A stretch of DNA of 64,000 bases from Channa striata (taxonomy: Eukaryota; Chordata; Actinopteri; Anabantiformes; Channidae). A model generated the notes under the pieces. It was given only the letters and a program-made list of their open reading frames with translations. It ran no database searches and had not been told where the DNA came from. How positions within the stretch are numbered: the stretch's first letter is position 1; the number at the start of each line of letters is the position of its first letter. The position numbers were made by a program, and so were the translations under genes. The stretch spans positions 9,217,945-9,281,944 of the forward strand of contig CM065176.1 of NCBI GenBank assembly GCA_033026295.1. The letters are read 5' to 3'. This document shows, one piece after another, positions 1 to 12,600 of this stretch.

Positions 1-3000
1 AGCAAGCTATACAAGTCTAAAGGCCTGTTCAAATAAACATACTTCTATTCATACTACCAAGGCACGAAACATGGACAATACGCACTACAAAACATGATTG
101 TGAACAATATACAACTGTCAAATATAAACAAACTAATAACAGTGTGCTACTGTTAAACGGTAAAGTACAAAGGATGGGATATAAACAGTATGTCAAACAG
201 ACATAAGGCTTAAACAAGATTTGCAGAAAGTGTCATTACACACAACCGTTTTGCATGGCTGTGGCCGTCTATGGTGCCCCTATCCACAAACCATTTCTCA
301 CTGCATAATCTTGTTGTATGCAGGATTCTTTTGTGTGTACGCACTGTTTTTACATCCGTCCTGTGCTGTAAAGCAGGGGTCCCCAACCCCCAGACCGCAG
401 ACCTAACTTACATTATTTCCGTTTTATTTCTTATCTGATTCTGGACGATGTTTTATTTTGGAAAATGACTGGATTCTCTTGTCATTCGCATGTCAACATG
501 TGTTACCTTTTGTCAGCCTCTGGTCCCTAACCGTGGTACGGGACCGTTGGAGTAACAAGTGCCCCAGGTAAATCCACACCAACACAAACACACACACACA
601 CAGGAGTATAGAAGAAGGTTTTCTTTAGCCTGCGAGCTGGCACTTTATTTCTCTCCATGCTCTCCACAACTGTACCGGCAATAACAAGGACCCTTTTGCG
701 TAAGAACATGCACCCTGGCGAAGTCTGCTGCACGGCTACACTTTGCAGCAGGAGACTCACACACACACACCTCATGCCGTCACCGGGGGAACCGTAACAA
801 CATCAACAGCAACCGGCTACATTACATCTGCCACCTCCTTAAAGGGGCTATTTGGTTGTATTTATCCACCAAACCTTAAAGTCCGACATTAAACCGGGGG
901 GGGGGGACCACTGCTGTAAAGACACTACATGCTTTATTCACAGCACACATTTTGTCCTGTCACAGTGACAGCGTTTGCATGCATTTACTTGCACAACATT
1001 TACATGAACTTAAGAAACCTGGTTACTGAAAATCTGTGTATACATGCGGCAGAAGAGTAACCTGATCTCTCGTCTAAGGAATGATTTCCCTATCTTAATT
1101 CAAGAGCGGATTTTTAAATTTGAGAACATACATTAATGATTTTTTTGTTCAGATTTTTTGCCCCTGTATTTAAAATGTCCCTGCTCACACTCATATTTAA
1201 TCTGCTCACAATCCCAACTGTGTGCTCCACCTGAAACCCTCCTCTTTGCGCCCGGCTACTGCTGCACGGAACTTCTGCTCTTGGATCTCTGCCCTCGCAC
1301 TCAGATTTTTTGGTGAAAAACCTGAGATCACCCTATCAAAATTCCCCAACAAATGGGAATCATTCTGCATTGACCAATAACATAACAGGAGGCGGGAGTA
1401 TGGTACTGGATAAGCATTAGCGTTATCCTGTGTATCTAGTATGAGTGAACATAGAGGAGAAGCTTAAGGTTTCATACCGAAATCATTCCATACTCCTCCA
1501 CCTCTGACTTATTTTGGAGACCTGGCGCACATATTTTAACTGTATGGGGAAATAAAACGCTTTCTGAGTGTTTATGTGAGTGTTGGTGTGTCAGCCGAGT
1601 GACAGCAAAGGGGGAGAAAAAAGAAAAAAGGAAGCATACACTCAGCTGATCCACTACAGGAATTGTATGAATTTACACACATGAATTGTTATGAACAGTT
1701 GGAGAAAACCGATTAGAAAGCTGGTTACACATATACGTAGAAAGACAAATCGGCCATCTCTGACAGAAATCTACCTAGGGAAAGAGATGGTAACACAGGG
1801 GCAAAATCAATGTGGTTTTGCCTGTGAAAAGATTTAAAAGTACCTCAACCTTTGGGAAATAAACTTTGTAGTTGCAACCACAGAAAGTGAGTTTGACAAA
1901 TAAACTGGGCAGAGTATAACAAAGAACCAGTTGTATGAATAATGAAAGCCAAATACATCAAGATCTGCCAAAAACATACAAGAAAGAAAGACATGTCCAG
2001 TACTTCACTGCTGTATTCATACATACAACAATCTGTTATTTCTAAAAGAATTGGTGACGGCTGTTGCTTCAAAATTGACCACAATGTAGACAAACAGCAA
2101 ACAGGTCAACTCTGGGGTCTTTCTGTGCTCTTCCTCCTCACAGCTTGAGAGCAGAACATACACAGACATAAAAACACGGGTCTTTGATGTGCTGGAAGGA
2201 TGACAGTACAGCTGTCTTTTCGAAACTAAGAAAGCGCAACATAGGGGACCTCTCTGTTGTTTGTGCCTTGTTAATGAAGCTCTGCTGAGATCAAAGGCTC
2301 AGGGAAGCTTTAATTAGAGGGCGAGTTGTGTTTCAGGTCTCCTATGAACTGAAGTCTCCCACCATACTGCCGTTTGTCTGCACAATGTCACCTGGATCCA
2401 CTGACAAACGGCAATAAAAACTTTAAACTGACCTCTGGCAACTATTATGCCATATTGTTGGATACTACAGATTCTTCAGCAATAATGATGCAGGAGTAGT
2501 GTGTCAGTGCTCCAGGCTGCAGATAGTGTGGATTTGACAAAGTGTAATTAGAGTTCAACTAAAAATTTAAATCAGCATTGGCCTCATTAGTAGAATGCAA
2601 AGCCTGGAAACACTGTCAATAGGAAATGACCACTGCAGCTTCCTGTTTGTGTTGGATGGGTGCGTGGGGGGTTGCGGTGAGTAATCAAAGACCATTGTAC
2701 CATACAATCAGATACCACAGAAACCACAAATATTATAACCTGTTAATTACTAAAAAAAAAAAAGCTTTACATCTGCTTTTTGAATCTGAAGGTTGGATGT
2801 TCGTGTTTAAAAGTGGATATAAAAAGAAAGGGAGGAGAAAAACAGAAAAAGTTAAACGGACACAAATGCACTCCTCTGAAGAAAAGCCACTTTATAATTT
2901 AGGCCTGTGGTGAGCACATGTGACTCCTGCAGCATAGGAGCTCATAATCTGTTAGGGTGTTGTCGTCTTTGTGGTGCAAAAGTTAAGAAGAGGCCCGACT

Positions 3001-3452
3001 GTCGGTCATGAAGCCACAGTCTTCAAACGCGAGAGTGAAGGCATATCTGAAATTGTGGTGACCAGGGTTCCTTTGCCTTATTTTAATTCATAAAACTAAA
3101 CCACAAGAGCAAAGCAGAGCTCATACCATCAAACATAAAGCTGATTAGAAACTGTATCCTGTGTATCATGCAATTAAATATGTACTACTTTGTTGTTGGA
3201 CAAATGGTTTAAATGAAAGTGAAACATGATGTTTATCTAACATAAATGACTAGAAACGTTGCTGCCCGATTTGACCACTCTGGAAAATCTGGAATGCGTT
3301 AGTGGTGAGTTCAAAGGACACATGTGACCTCTTATAGTAGAGGTCAAACATTAGTACAGCAGGAAAGTATATAAAAGGAGGGTGTAGAATTCAAAAAGAG
3401 ACTTTTAGGGACGTGGTGCTGTCATGACAGTTAATGAATTTTGGGGTGTCAC
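1..3452 (-). other. srgap1: srgap1 intron 3 (partial)
   Basis: Non-coding. Apart from the hAT-like transposon at 374-913 I see only AT-rich unique sequence and short A-runs, with no exon matching the family. The next srgap1 exon (expected to begin with SKEI-like residues) is not in this stretch. Confidence 0.7.
374..913. mobile_element. Non-autonomous hAT-family DNA transposon (about 540 bp)
   Basis: The element begins CAGGGGTCCCCAACCCCCAG and ends GGACCACTG. The termini are inverted repeats (CAGGGGTCC versus CAGTGGTCC, 8 of 9 matching). It is flanked on both sides by the identical 8-bp duplication CTGTAAAG (366-373 and 914-921), the target-site length typical of hAT transposons. There is no long open frame inside, so it is a deletion derivative dependent on another element's transposase. 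The exact duplication suggests a fairly recent insertion in srgap1 intron 3. Confidence 0.85.
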
Positions 3453-3615
3453 CTTTTTGAGCAGCCGCGTTGAGTCCTCGCTGATCTGCATGAACCTCAT
3501 GATGACGTTGTTGAGGTAGATGTCGCTCAGTGTGGCGTGGTCCTTACTCTCCCTCCTCACCTGGTTCAGCAGCAGGTACCAGCAGTTGACCGGTGACAGC
3601 AGATTCTGGTCCTTC
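3453..3615 (-). CDS. srgap1: srgap1 coding exon 3
   Basis: The acceptor is TTTAG|G and the donor AAAAAG|GTGACA. The 163-nt exon completes the Lys codon from exon 2 and ends on a codon boundary after residue 141. It encodes KDQNLLSPVNCWYLLLNQVR and the following helix ending STRLLKK, the next F-BAR segment. The gene continues to the left of the window. Confidence 0.96.
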
Positions 3616-6600
3616 CTAAATGGATTGGAAACACAACCAGTGACCTGGTGTTTCATTTCATGCTGCCTGTTAGTAATAAGAATAACAAGTATGAACAATG
3701 GCAAATAATAAAACCCATATTTCCAGAGAAAATATTTAGCATGTCCATATATTGTTGCCAGTACCTTAGGCCTTATTTATTGATATCTGCCATTTTTAAA
3801 TGTGGAATATCTTAACTCCTTAAGTGCACCAGAGCCTGTAACTAAAGTGGAAGAAGGATGTATCATACGCCTCTGATGGCGTCAAGTGTCAAATAGACTT
3901 TTAGTTGTAAGCCTAAAAAGCTGTATATATTACAAGGACTACAAACTTAAGTTGGAAATGTATCAGAGGCATTTCTGGGGCAGAGCTCTCTGAAATAAAC
4001 CAAGCTGACTTCATACTACCAGGAAAACGTGTGCCACAATGTTTAAATACCCTTGGAATGAAGTTGGAGAAGCCACGGTTTTATTTCAAGTGAAGTTGAG
4101 ATTTAACTACGTATGAACTGTGACAGCAGAGAAAGAAAAGGAAGAGAGGACAAGTCAGAGGAAAGGCAAAATGGAGAGATGTGAATACAAAACAGCTAAA
4201 TAGTATGTGGAGCCTGAAAAGTGTTTCCTGTGCTGTGTCCCGGCTGCTTCCAAGTTAACTGCGGGACACTGTCCAGGCCAGAGCGAGCAGGGGTCCTGCA
4301 CAAGCCCACAACTGAAGGCTGATTTCCTCTGGGTTAATCTCCAACATTTCCCCTGCCTGCTAAAAAGCAGCAAGGAACATGAATGCGTGTCTGTGCATGT
4401 GTGTTTGGGAGAGGTTTGAGGGTTGAGTCTAGGGTCAAGTCTTGCAGGAACCATATGGACACTCGCCTCTGCTCTCCCCTCACAAACTTCGTTTGCATAG
4501 ACAGGCAGCACTTGTCAACACAACAGGTGAAACTCTGCACTTGCCAAATGACCCAACCCTGAACTTGCCTTTAGAACTGGCAACACATCTGCTGCAGGAG
4601 CAAAAAACAAGCATCTCTCATAATGAATAACTGACACAAACTTTTCAACCAACTGAAATGTTCCCCGAGACTCTGCAAAAACAGGAAGAAAACTACATTT
4701 GATAAAAGCAGAGCCAAAGACGCTGACATAAAAAACAAAACAAAAAAAAACATCTGAGAGCATTCCAGAGCACATTTTGTTTTTCAAAGACACCAGGAAA
4801 ATAGTGAATGAAAATAGTTATTTAGCTAAAGGCTGAGTGATGCGCTGGTTCCACATGCCTACATGACACGTGCAAAGGAAGAGAAACCTAGAAAAAGGGG
4901 GAAAGTCTAGCGGTCCCAGAGCTATAGCAGCAGGACTGCTGGATAGCATCACACACACTCTCTGTCAGAGAGCAATTAACATAAATCCTTTCTGCATTAT
5001 GTATCAGCAGAGTGCAATGCTTACGTTCTATGGTGCTGAACCTAGATATGTGAGGAGAGTGTGTGTGTGTGTGTGATTATTAATTCAGGCTAACTTTTGC
5101 AAATGCAGATGCATGTATAGGTGGCCAACAGCATGAAGATGGACACAGCACATGTATCTGCAGAAGTGTATAGAATAATCTTACTATATCGCAAAATTAG
5201 TCTTTTGCTCGTTCTTGATATCCTTGTGTATCTGTGACCACGTGTCCTAGATGTAATGTTGGCACGAATTTAGGATTTGTTTTGTCGGCACTTGAATTGC
5301 CTGATTTTCCACCCTTTGCTTTAACTTCCCTTACTTCTCAGAGCTGAGCCGAAATAAAATGATGCAATACATGCTCCTGACTTAATTAACAATTATCTTG
5401 GGAAAGTCATTGATAAAACAAATGAAATACAGTTCCTTCGACACCTTGCTGTTTGTTAATGGGTGGACCTATTAAATAAAGCTGGTGGCTTACAGTGTAA
5501 ACAGGACAGAACAACAAGAAAACGAATGGGCAACTGACACAGGCTGTGATGACAAAACAACCTCTGGGAGTTGCTTACCCCACATAATGGGAGGAAAATC
5601 TCTCAATGTCATCATTTCCCGCTCAACTGGGCCAGGAACTGGGTCAGACAGACTAACAGACAGATACAGGTATGAATGGGGAAACTAGTTTCCAGGAAGA
5701 GCATGGGAAATGAACAACACAGAAAACGCATGAGCAACACACTGCCTCCCACCAGTGGGTGTACAAATGTGTGTTGTCCTGTCCATTCACGCTTTCTAAA
5801 TTCAAGAGTCACCGTGTCAGCGTCAACATACTTGCACTCTCTCAAACAGTGGCAGGATGCTGGCAATAAAGCATAATTACCACTTTGGCATGCAATGTAT
5901 TGAAATTGAAGCCCGTATCAGCAGCAGAGGCAAAATGGCAAAGTCCTTTTAGTGCCTTTCTGACGACATCACTCATTAACAAACTGTGTCGGTGGCCTTT
6001 ATAACTGCAGCACAGTGAGTGAAGTTCTCCTGCAATACAGCAACATGACTTCTAATAAAGCAAAGTCTTCACTTCAAGTCTTAATTGGACCACATAAAGT
6101 TTGTCATTTCAAAGCATTATAATTCTAGCTGTCCTGTGAATTTGGCATGTGCAAACACACATGGTGTGACATGTTCTACACGTTCCTTTACTCTCTTTGT
6201 CGCTGAGGATTACTTCAGTTTACCATGAACTTCATTCTGAATAATAGCAGCCTATTTAAGATGAGTCCAGCTCCGGCTTTGGTAATATTAATCATTCAGT
6301 GGTTCCTCTGCTCGCCATTTCCGTGTCCCTCCCTCAACAAACGATGCATAATAAACTGGCTGGTTTGGTGCATGTGTGTGTGCGCATAATGTAGGTGTGT
6401 GTGTGTGTATATATTAAAAGAAAGGCATAGGAGGGTGTTTGCCTACATTTGTTCTTTTGCGTGTGTGTGTTCTGCACTGAGTCACTAAAACACAAATGTA
6501 CCGTGCAGAATTCACCCCATTGACTGTTGATTTAGACTAGACAACGATGTGGGTCTGCTCTTTTTGCCTTCTTAAAGGAAGAAAGAAGGAAGACACTAGT

Positions 6601-9600
6601 GCAATTGAACTTTTGTCCTCAGTGGCATTAACAGACTGCGAGACAGATTAATGCCTATTTATAGTCCCAAACTGGGTCCACTGTTGGACATGCTGCAGTC
6701 AACATCCTGAAAGGCATAAGCTCAGAATGTGGAATGAAGTATTAAACTCTTATCACAGCGCACATATAAAAGGTGTCAAAATTGATATCCCAATATTTAA
6801 GTTAATTTCATATCCCGATTCCTATATCTATCACAATGAAGCTGTTTGAAATTACCATATTTTAGATTACAATGGCATTATATAACTTACTTGGGCAGCA
6901 TGGTGGTGGAGTGGTTACCAAGTGGGTTTCCTCCCGCACTCCAAAGACATGCATGTTGGGGTAATTGGTGACTCTAATGACTCGATGGCAGCTGGATTAG
7001 ACCCCTCCCCCTCTTCCGAAACAAATTTTGAGCAAATTGTCAGCTAAGCATGTCACAAAATATGCAAAATACTTGTGCCTCTTTCCAATATTACCTTCAT
7101 ACTGTTTAACATTAAAGTATTCTTAAAAAAACATTTATAGTCAAGTTTTTAATTACTTTATCATTACACTACTCTGCCAAGCTCACCTGTCATTAACAGT
7201 AACGGTTAAAGGCTACAGATAAAATGGTATTAATACCACAGACCAGTCTGTCCAATGAAAATACGGAGAACACAGAAGTCTTACTGTACGCCTGTTGTTT
7301 ATCAGGATATAAATATATAGGCCACGTTATTTAAAAAATCCACAGGGTTTTTAATGTTATTCGGACACCCTGTATTTACTTAGAAAACACGCTCCTAAGA
7401 ATTTGCCAAATGTTTACCTTGTGAATGAAGTGACCACACTGTACATCATGTGATTAAACCCACACTACCGTACCAGAGTTCTCTCACCAATTACAGCAGT
7501 TACAGGCGCACACAGCTGTTCGAGCCACTGCAGCCTCAGACACAGAACTGAGGCTATTTGCAGACAGTGAGGACAAACACGCATTTTATTTTTGTTCCCA
7601 CCACAAGTTCAAACATTATGCTAATGACTGCTTTTTCCTTCAGCGGATTCTTACAGTATAATAAGGCAAAGAACTACAGCGCACTTAACTGTGTCAAGAT
7701 CGTCAGAAAGTCAAACTGTAATACAACATTATGACAGCGAGCAGTGAAGGAGACACAGGGAGAAAAAAAACTGACAGGCTGAGAGAGAAAGAAGAAAAAA
7801 CCATCCTTCAAAGAGCTTTATAAAGAATAAAGGGCTTCATAAAGGGCTTTACACTACTTCTCAGTCAGCCATTCACTTATGGCCAACACTCACCAGTGTC
7901 TTGCTCAAGGAGCCCGGGATCGAGCCAACAACCGGAGCATTGGTGGTAGACCGCTCTACCTACTGCGCCACAGCCGCCCACAAGCACATTATTTAAGGTT
8001 ATATTTATTCTTCCACTTCTCATACGTCTATGAGAGAGTGGCTATATTTGTGCGGGGGTTAATATACAACCTCCATATTTTAAATAGTGAAGTCTTCTTT
8101 AAACTTGCAGATTTGCTTACTTATTCTTTACAGTACTGACAAAAGCTCATCTTGTCTGGCTCTGATGGGCTGACCCAAATCTTTCTTAAGAAATGAAATA
8201 AAACCAACAGAATAAAATGAATAATGCATACAACTAAGAAAAACCTATGTAAGAAACTTAACAGAGACAAAACGCTAAGACATTGTGTCCTCACTTGTAC
8301 TGCTGGTGATCCTTAGTGCTGCGAGTCTTTGCCATGAAGCGCTCAGCCAGTTTCTCAAGGTTTCTAGAGTATTCCATTTCGATCTCTGCTTTCTTTCTGA
8401 AGAAGTCCTGAAGGTCCTGCAGCAGCTGGACCCTCATCTCTGTCTGCTGGTCCAGACATTTCTGCTGCTCCACTAACTGGGCCCGGATTTCTAAGGAAAC
8501 ACAGGAAGAAGAGAAAGATACACAGATCAGGAGGAGAGAGTAGTGTATATATTTTATACAAGTACAGCCGAAATGTCTTTAAATGGTAGAAATAAATATT
8601 TGTTACATCTTTTCCAATATTGGGACTATAGAAGGACCTTTCACATGCATAAACCATGAACATCTTAATCAGACAACTTTTTAAGAGTTTGTGTTTTTTG
8701 GAATTTAAATTACTTGGCTACAGGTGGGTAAATATGAAGACGATAGTTATTATTACAGTTATGACAACAGAATTCGTTACAATGCATCACTAAAGTGATA
8801 CACAATGTGTACTTACATTGTATCTTATTTGTTTTGCAATTAACCGGGAGATGTGCTTAACCAGGAGAATTGCAATATTCACCTGTTATATTTTTCCACT
8901 GTTAGCTACGTACATATGCAGAGAGGAGATTCTTTATTTTTTATCTTTTATCTGTCTGCACAGTTAGTAAGTTTTTTTTACACAGTAAGTTTTTTGTTCT
9001 TTGTTCGTATTGTTGCTGAAACATAGGAATTTCCCCAATGTGGGATCAATAAAGTCATATCCTATCCTATCATAACATGATTAGGCCCAGCATAGCATAA
9101 TGTAATGGGAAACAGCTAACATCACTCTGTTCTCCAGTCAAAAACACACTCCTAAAAGTAAATGCCTTTATAATGTGCTGACCAATATGTGAATACATTT
9201 TTGGTGGAATTGTCATGTGATTGAAATAATGACACACAATTGATACAAAAGGTGTAATTACACAGGGTATATTATTGTTGTGCAATAGCCAGGAGATGCA
9301 CAATATTCGTCTCAATTCATTATCTTTTTTCCAGTGTTAAATATATAACTATACAGATATATTTTTAATACTTTGTTTGCACAGCTGATACGGTTGTTTT
9401 TTTGATCTTGTTTTTTGTTCTTATTGCTGCTGTAACACAAGAATTTCCCCACTGTGGGATCAATAAAATCTTATCTTATCTTATACTTCTTTGCTCTAAA
9501 ACTTTGAGATTAGGCTGCAGCTAATTCAAATCATGAGTCTTACAAAAAATATACACCTGCAATCCATAACTCAGTCCCTCCAGGAGGTCACAGGCTTATT

Positions 9601-12600
9601 TTGTTAAGGTCATCTAAAATGCTAGATTTCCTTTTGCAGTACATGTTGCAATGCTTTTCTAATGTTTAAATTGCAAGGTTGTGCAGGAATCATGGGCAAT
9701 TGGTTAAAATAATTACAAAAAAGTTGCAATCACGACATTGGGACTTAATGAAGGCACTGACTAATGGTGAAAAAAGGAGCAAAAAAAGAATAAATAAATA
9801 GCTGGGTAGTTACAGTACAGCCCAGGTAGACACCAATACAATAGAAAATTCATATGGAGCTTAATAAGCCATAGTTATGGGTGTTGTTAATGTTTATGGA
9901 GATGTGAGTGTGGCAACACTGGTCTCAGGTGTTTCATTAAGGCTCGAAATAACTCCAGGATGAATGGAATTTGATTTTCATTACACCCAGAGTTAGGGCA
10001 TGGAGCAGGCAACACAGCCGCCTTCACCAACCCCCTGCGAGTCCTGTCTGGCCAAATGTATGATGGATTTCTCCTAATGGGAGGTGGCCTGGGCCCGACA
10101 TCTTCAGCAGAGGAGTCAGTTTAATGAGGTGATTTAGAGCCACACAAACACCAGTGGAGTGTAACACAGAGGCAGTAACATGGTTTTACTTTTACTTTAA
10201 TGTACACATTATAGCACATCATGGCACATCAATAAAATATGGAAAATTTAAGTAATATCAGCTGAACAGGACTAGGATGTGCAAAGTCTTCAAAGCAGTT
10301 TAAATAGCCTAAAGTTAAGAGCATGTTCAACGTGACAATTGCTTATTCAGGCAACAAGTTTTTCAAACAAAAAAAAAAAAAAAAAACTAGGTTATTAGAG
10401 ATAGATGTAAACTAAGAGGCTATGATCCCTGAAGCTATAAAAGGTATTAGATCTTTTGCAATTCAGAAAGATCCCTGAGAGCCCTTATAGAAGACCATCA
10501 ATAGTTCAGTACATCAAGCTACTTACTGGCCAATCAACCGCTGACTCAATTACAAAGCGTCTAGTAAAAAAGGGCCAAGAGCTTTTGTGTATGTGCAAGT
10601 GATGGAACTAAATCCTCTAACAGCCTTGATAGATGAACAATTTATATCAAATCTATAAGAGAGGTATTTTTTATTTTTTTTGCATAGCCAAATAGCAGTT
10701 CCTTTCTTTTGGCACACGTTAGGAGTCAAACGTCTTATATAGAGACTGATTGTGCCCAGGGGAGGCGTTCCAGCAATAGTAAATTTGAATTAATGCCTAT
10801 AACAGCAGTTACACGATCAACCACAGTACGCCAAAATAATACACATGTATGATATAATTTCCACAACAAAGTAGAGCAAACACTTGAAGAGCTAAACACT
10901 TCAACATAAAGAACCCCAGGCCATTAATAAAATTAGAAGACCATCAGTGAGCATAAAGGAGGTGGTTTTAAATGTTTTTAAATGTGACTACATGAAAGTC
11001 CACTAGGCATTTCTGATTAATGGGTAAACTGTGCCATTGCTTCCATCTCCAGAGGATGTGGGAATTAAACCAAAGCTACCATGGCACAGACACAAAGGAG
11101 TGTACTGGATCATTTAACACAATTACCTTCATGACTGCACACGGAAACTCATTAAATCATTCATTTTCCCAGTCAAGTAGTGGCCGTTGAAGCTACAGGA
11201 CCAAGATGAAGTACGAGGGAATTAAGGTTACAAGCCAACCACCTGTCAAGAGAAAACTACAGGTCTTTTACTTGCAGAAACTAGAGCACAATGTACTTTG
11301 CAAAGTCACATTTTATAAAAAAAAAAAAAAAATCACCTGTGGCAATAAAAGCAAAAGTCCCATACATTCGAAAATGAATCTGTTTCCATTCTTTTAGATA
11401 AAGTTGGGTTTTTTTAAGCTCACTCAACACTTTTCCAAACCTGAAACTTTCAAGCCTCTCCAAAAAACCCTTATGCATATTCTCTGTAAATGTAGCCAGG
11501 AGAAACACGCTTTAATATTAACTGAAGAAAGATTTCATGTTGCTGTTTTTCCACAATTCTGGCATTTCAGGGACAACAGAGGCAGAGATTCTTCAAAAAC
11601 AGGCCTAAAACATCAACTTGAACTTTGTTTCACGTGCAAGCAGCATTTCTTGGGTCCTTCCACTTTAAGCCCAATATAACTTATTATTATCTAAAAATTA
11701 CAGAAGAGAGGGAGCCACCATCCAAAGGCAAATATGTGAAATAAGTTACTTTAGTGTTTGAGGACAGCTAAATAGCTCCCTTTGATCATACTTGCTTCTT
11801 TTGAATCCCCCAGCTGCAGGCAACGTTAGCTAACAACAGAGAATGACACAGGATGTAAAACATCTTTTTAAAAAAATCAAACCGCTCTAATCCAAACTTG
11901 TTTTTAAATTCGGATCCATGTTACTGTCAAAGTGAGTGTTCCTAATACATGGTGCATTCCGGCGACTGAGGTCATTTGTATGGTACACATGTGTGGATAC
12001 CTCTGTGGCGAGGAATCGGTGTGTGTGTGTGTGTGCGCACGTTTGTATGTGTGTGGGGCATCAAAGCTCCCTGTGATCCCTTTCAAACTGGGGAGCTGAG
12101 GAGAGATGAGTGCACCGGTGCATTTTGTAGGAAAGTGATGCTACGTGACACTAAAAGAAACAGCTGTAATGTAGCTGAAAAATAACTTTAAATGTCATTT
12201 CTCACTCTTTGTAACCGTCAAGCAAACAACACATGCGAATTATAATCAGGTTCGTGTTGATGGGACTGGATACTGGCCTGCAGAATTTAACGCAGGCAAT
12301 ATAAAGCTGTCAGCAACAAATACAGCTGACTTGTGGACATCCAGTCAATGTGGCGCAGAATGCACATGCTGCCAATATAAAGAATGAGAGAGTGCACTGG
12401 TCGGTTTGGTCCAAAGCCCTTTTGTTTCTGAACTGGATGTCATCCAGTTGCTCCTTTGAAGGCCACATCACATACTTCCCATAACCCCATTCAGGGTGAC
12501 AAATATGTCCAAGTTGCAGTTCAGAATGGATTCAGATTTGCCAGATAGGCCGGTTGTATTGTCAAAGAAACTGCCTTGTAAGCAGGATGGGTACTGACCC

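Larger units (their letters stand above)
3616..8294 (-). other. srgap1: srgap1 intron 2
   Basis: About 4.7 kb of non-coding sequence. It holds short GT runs (about 5060-5075 and 6370-6410), a truncated fish repeat at about 6890-7010, and a tRNA-like SINE head near 7916-7980. The remainder shows no coding exon or RNA gene that I can support. Confidence 0.75.

Noticed and set aside
7916..7970. Possible tRNA gene on the minus strand
   Set aside because: Boxes A and B are present, but the sequence does not fold as a full cloverleaf by eye, and the surrounding text is a known-looking fish repeat. A SINE head is the better explanation.
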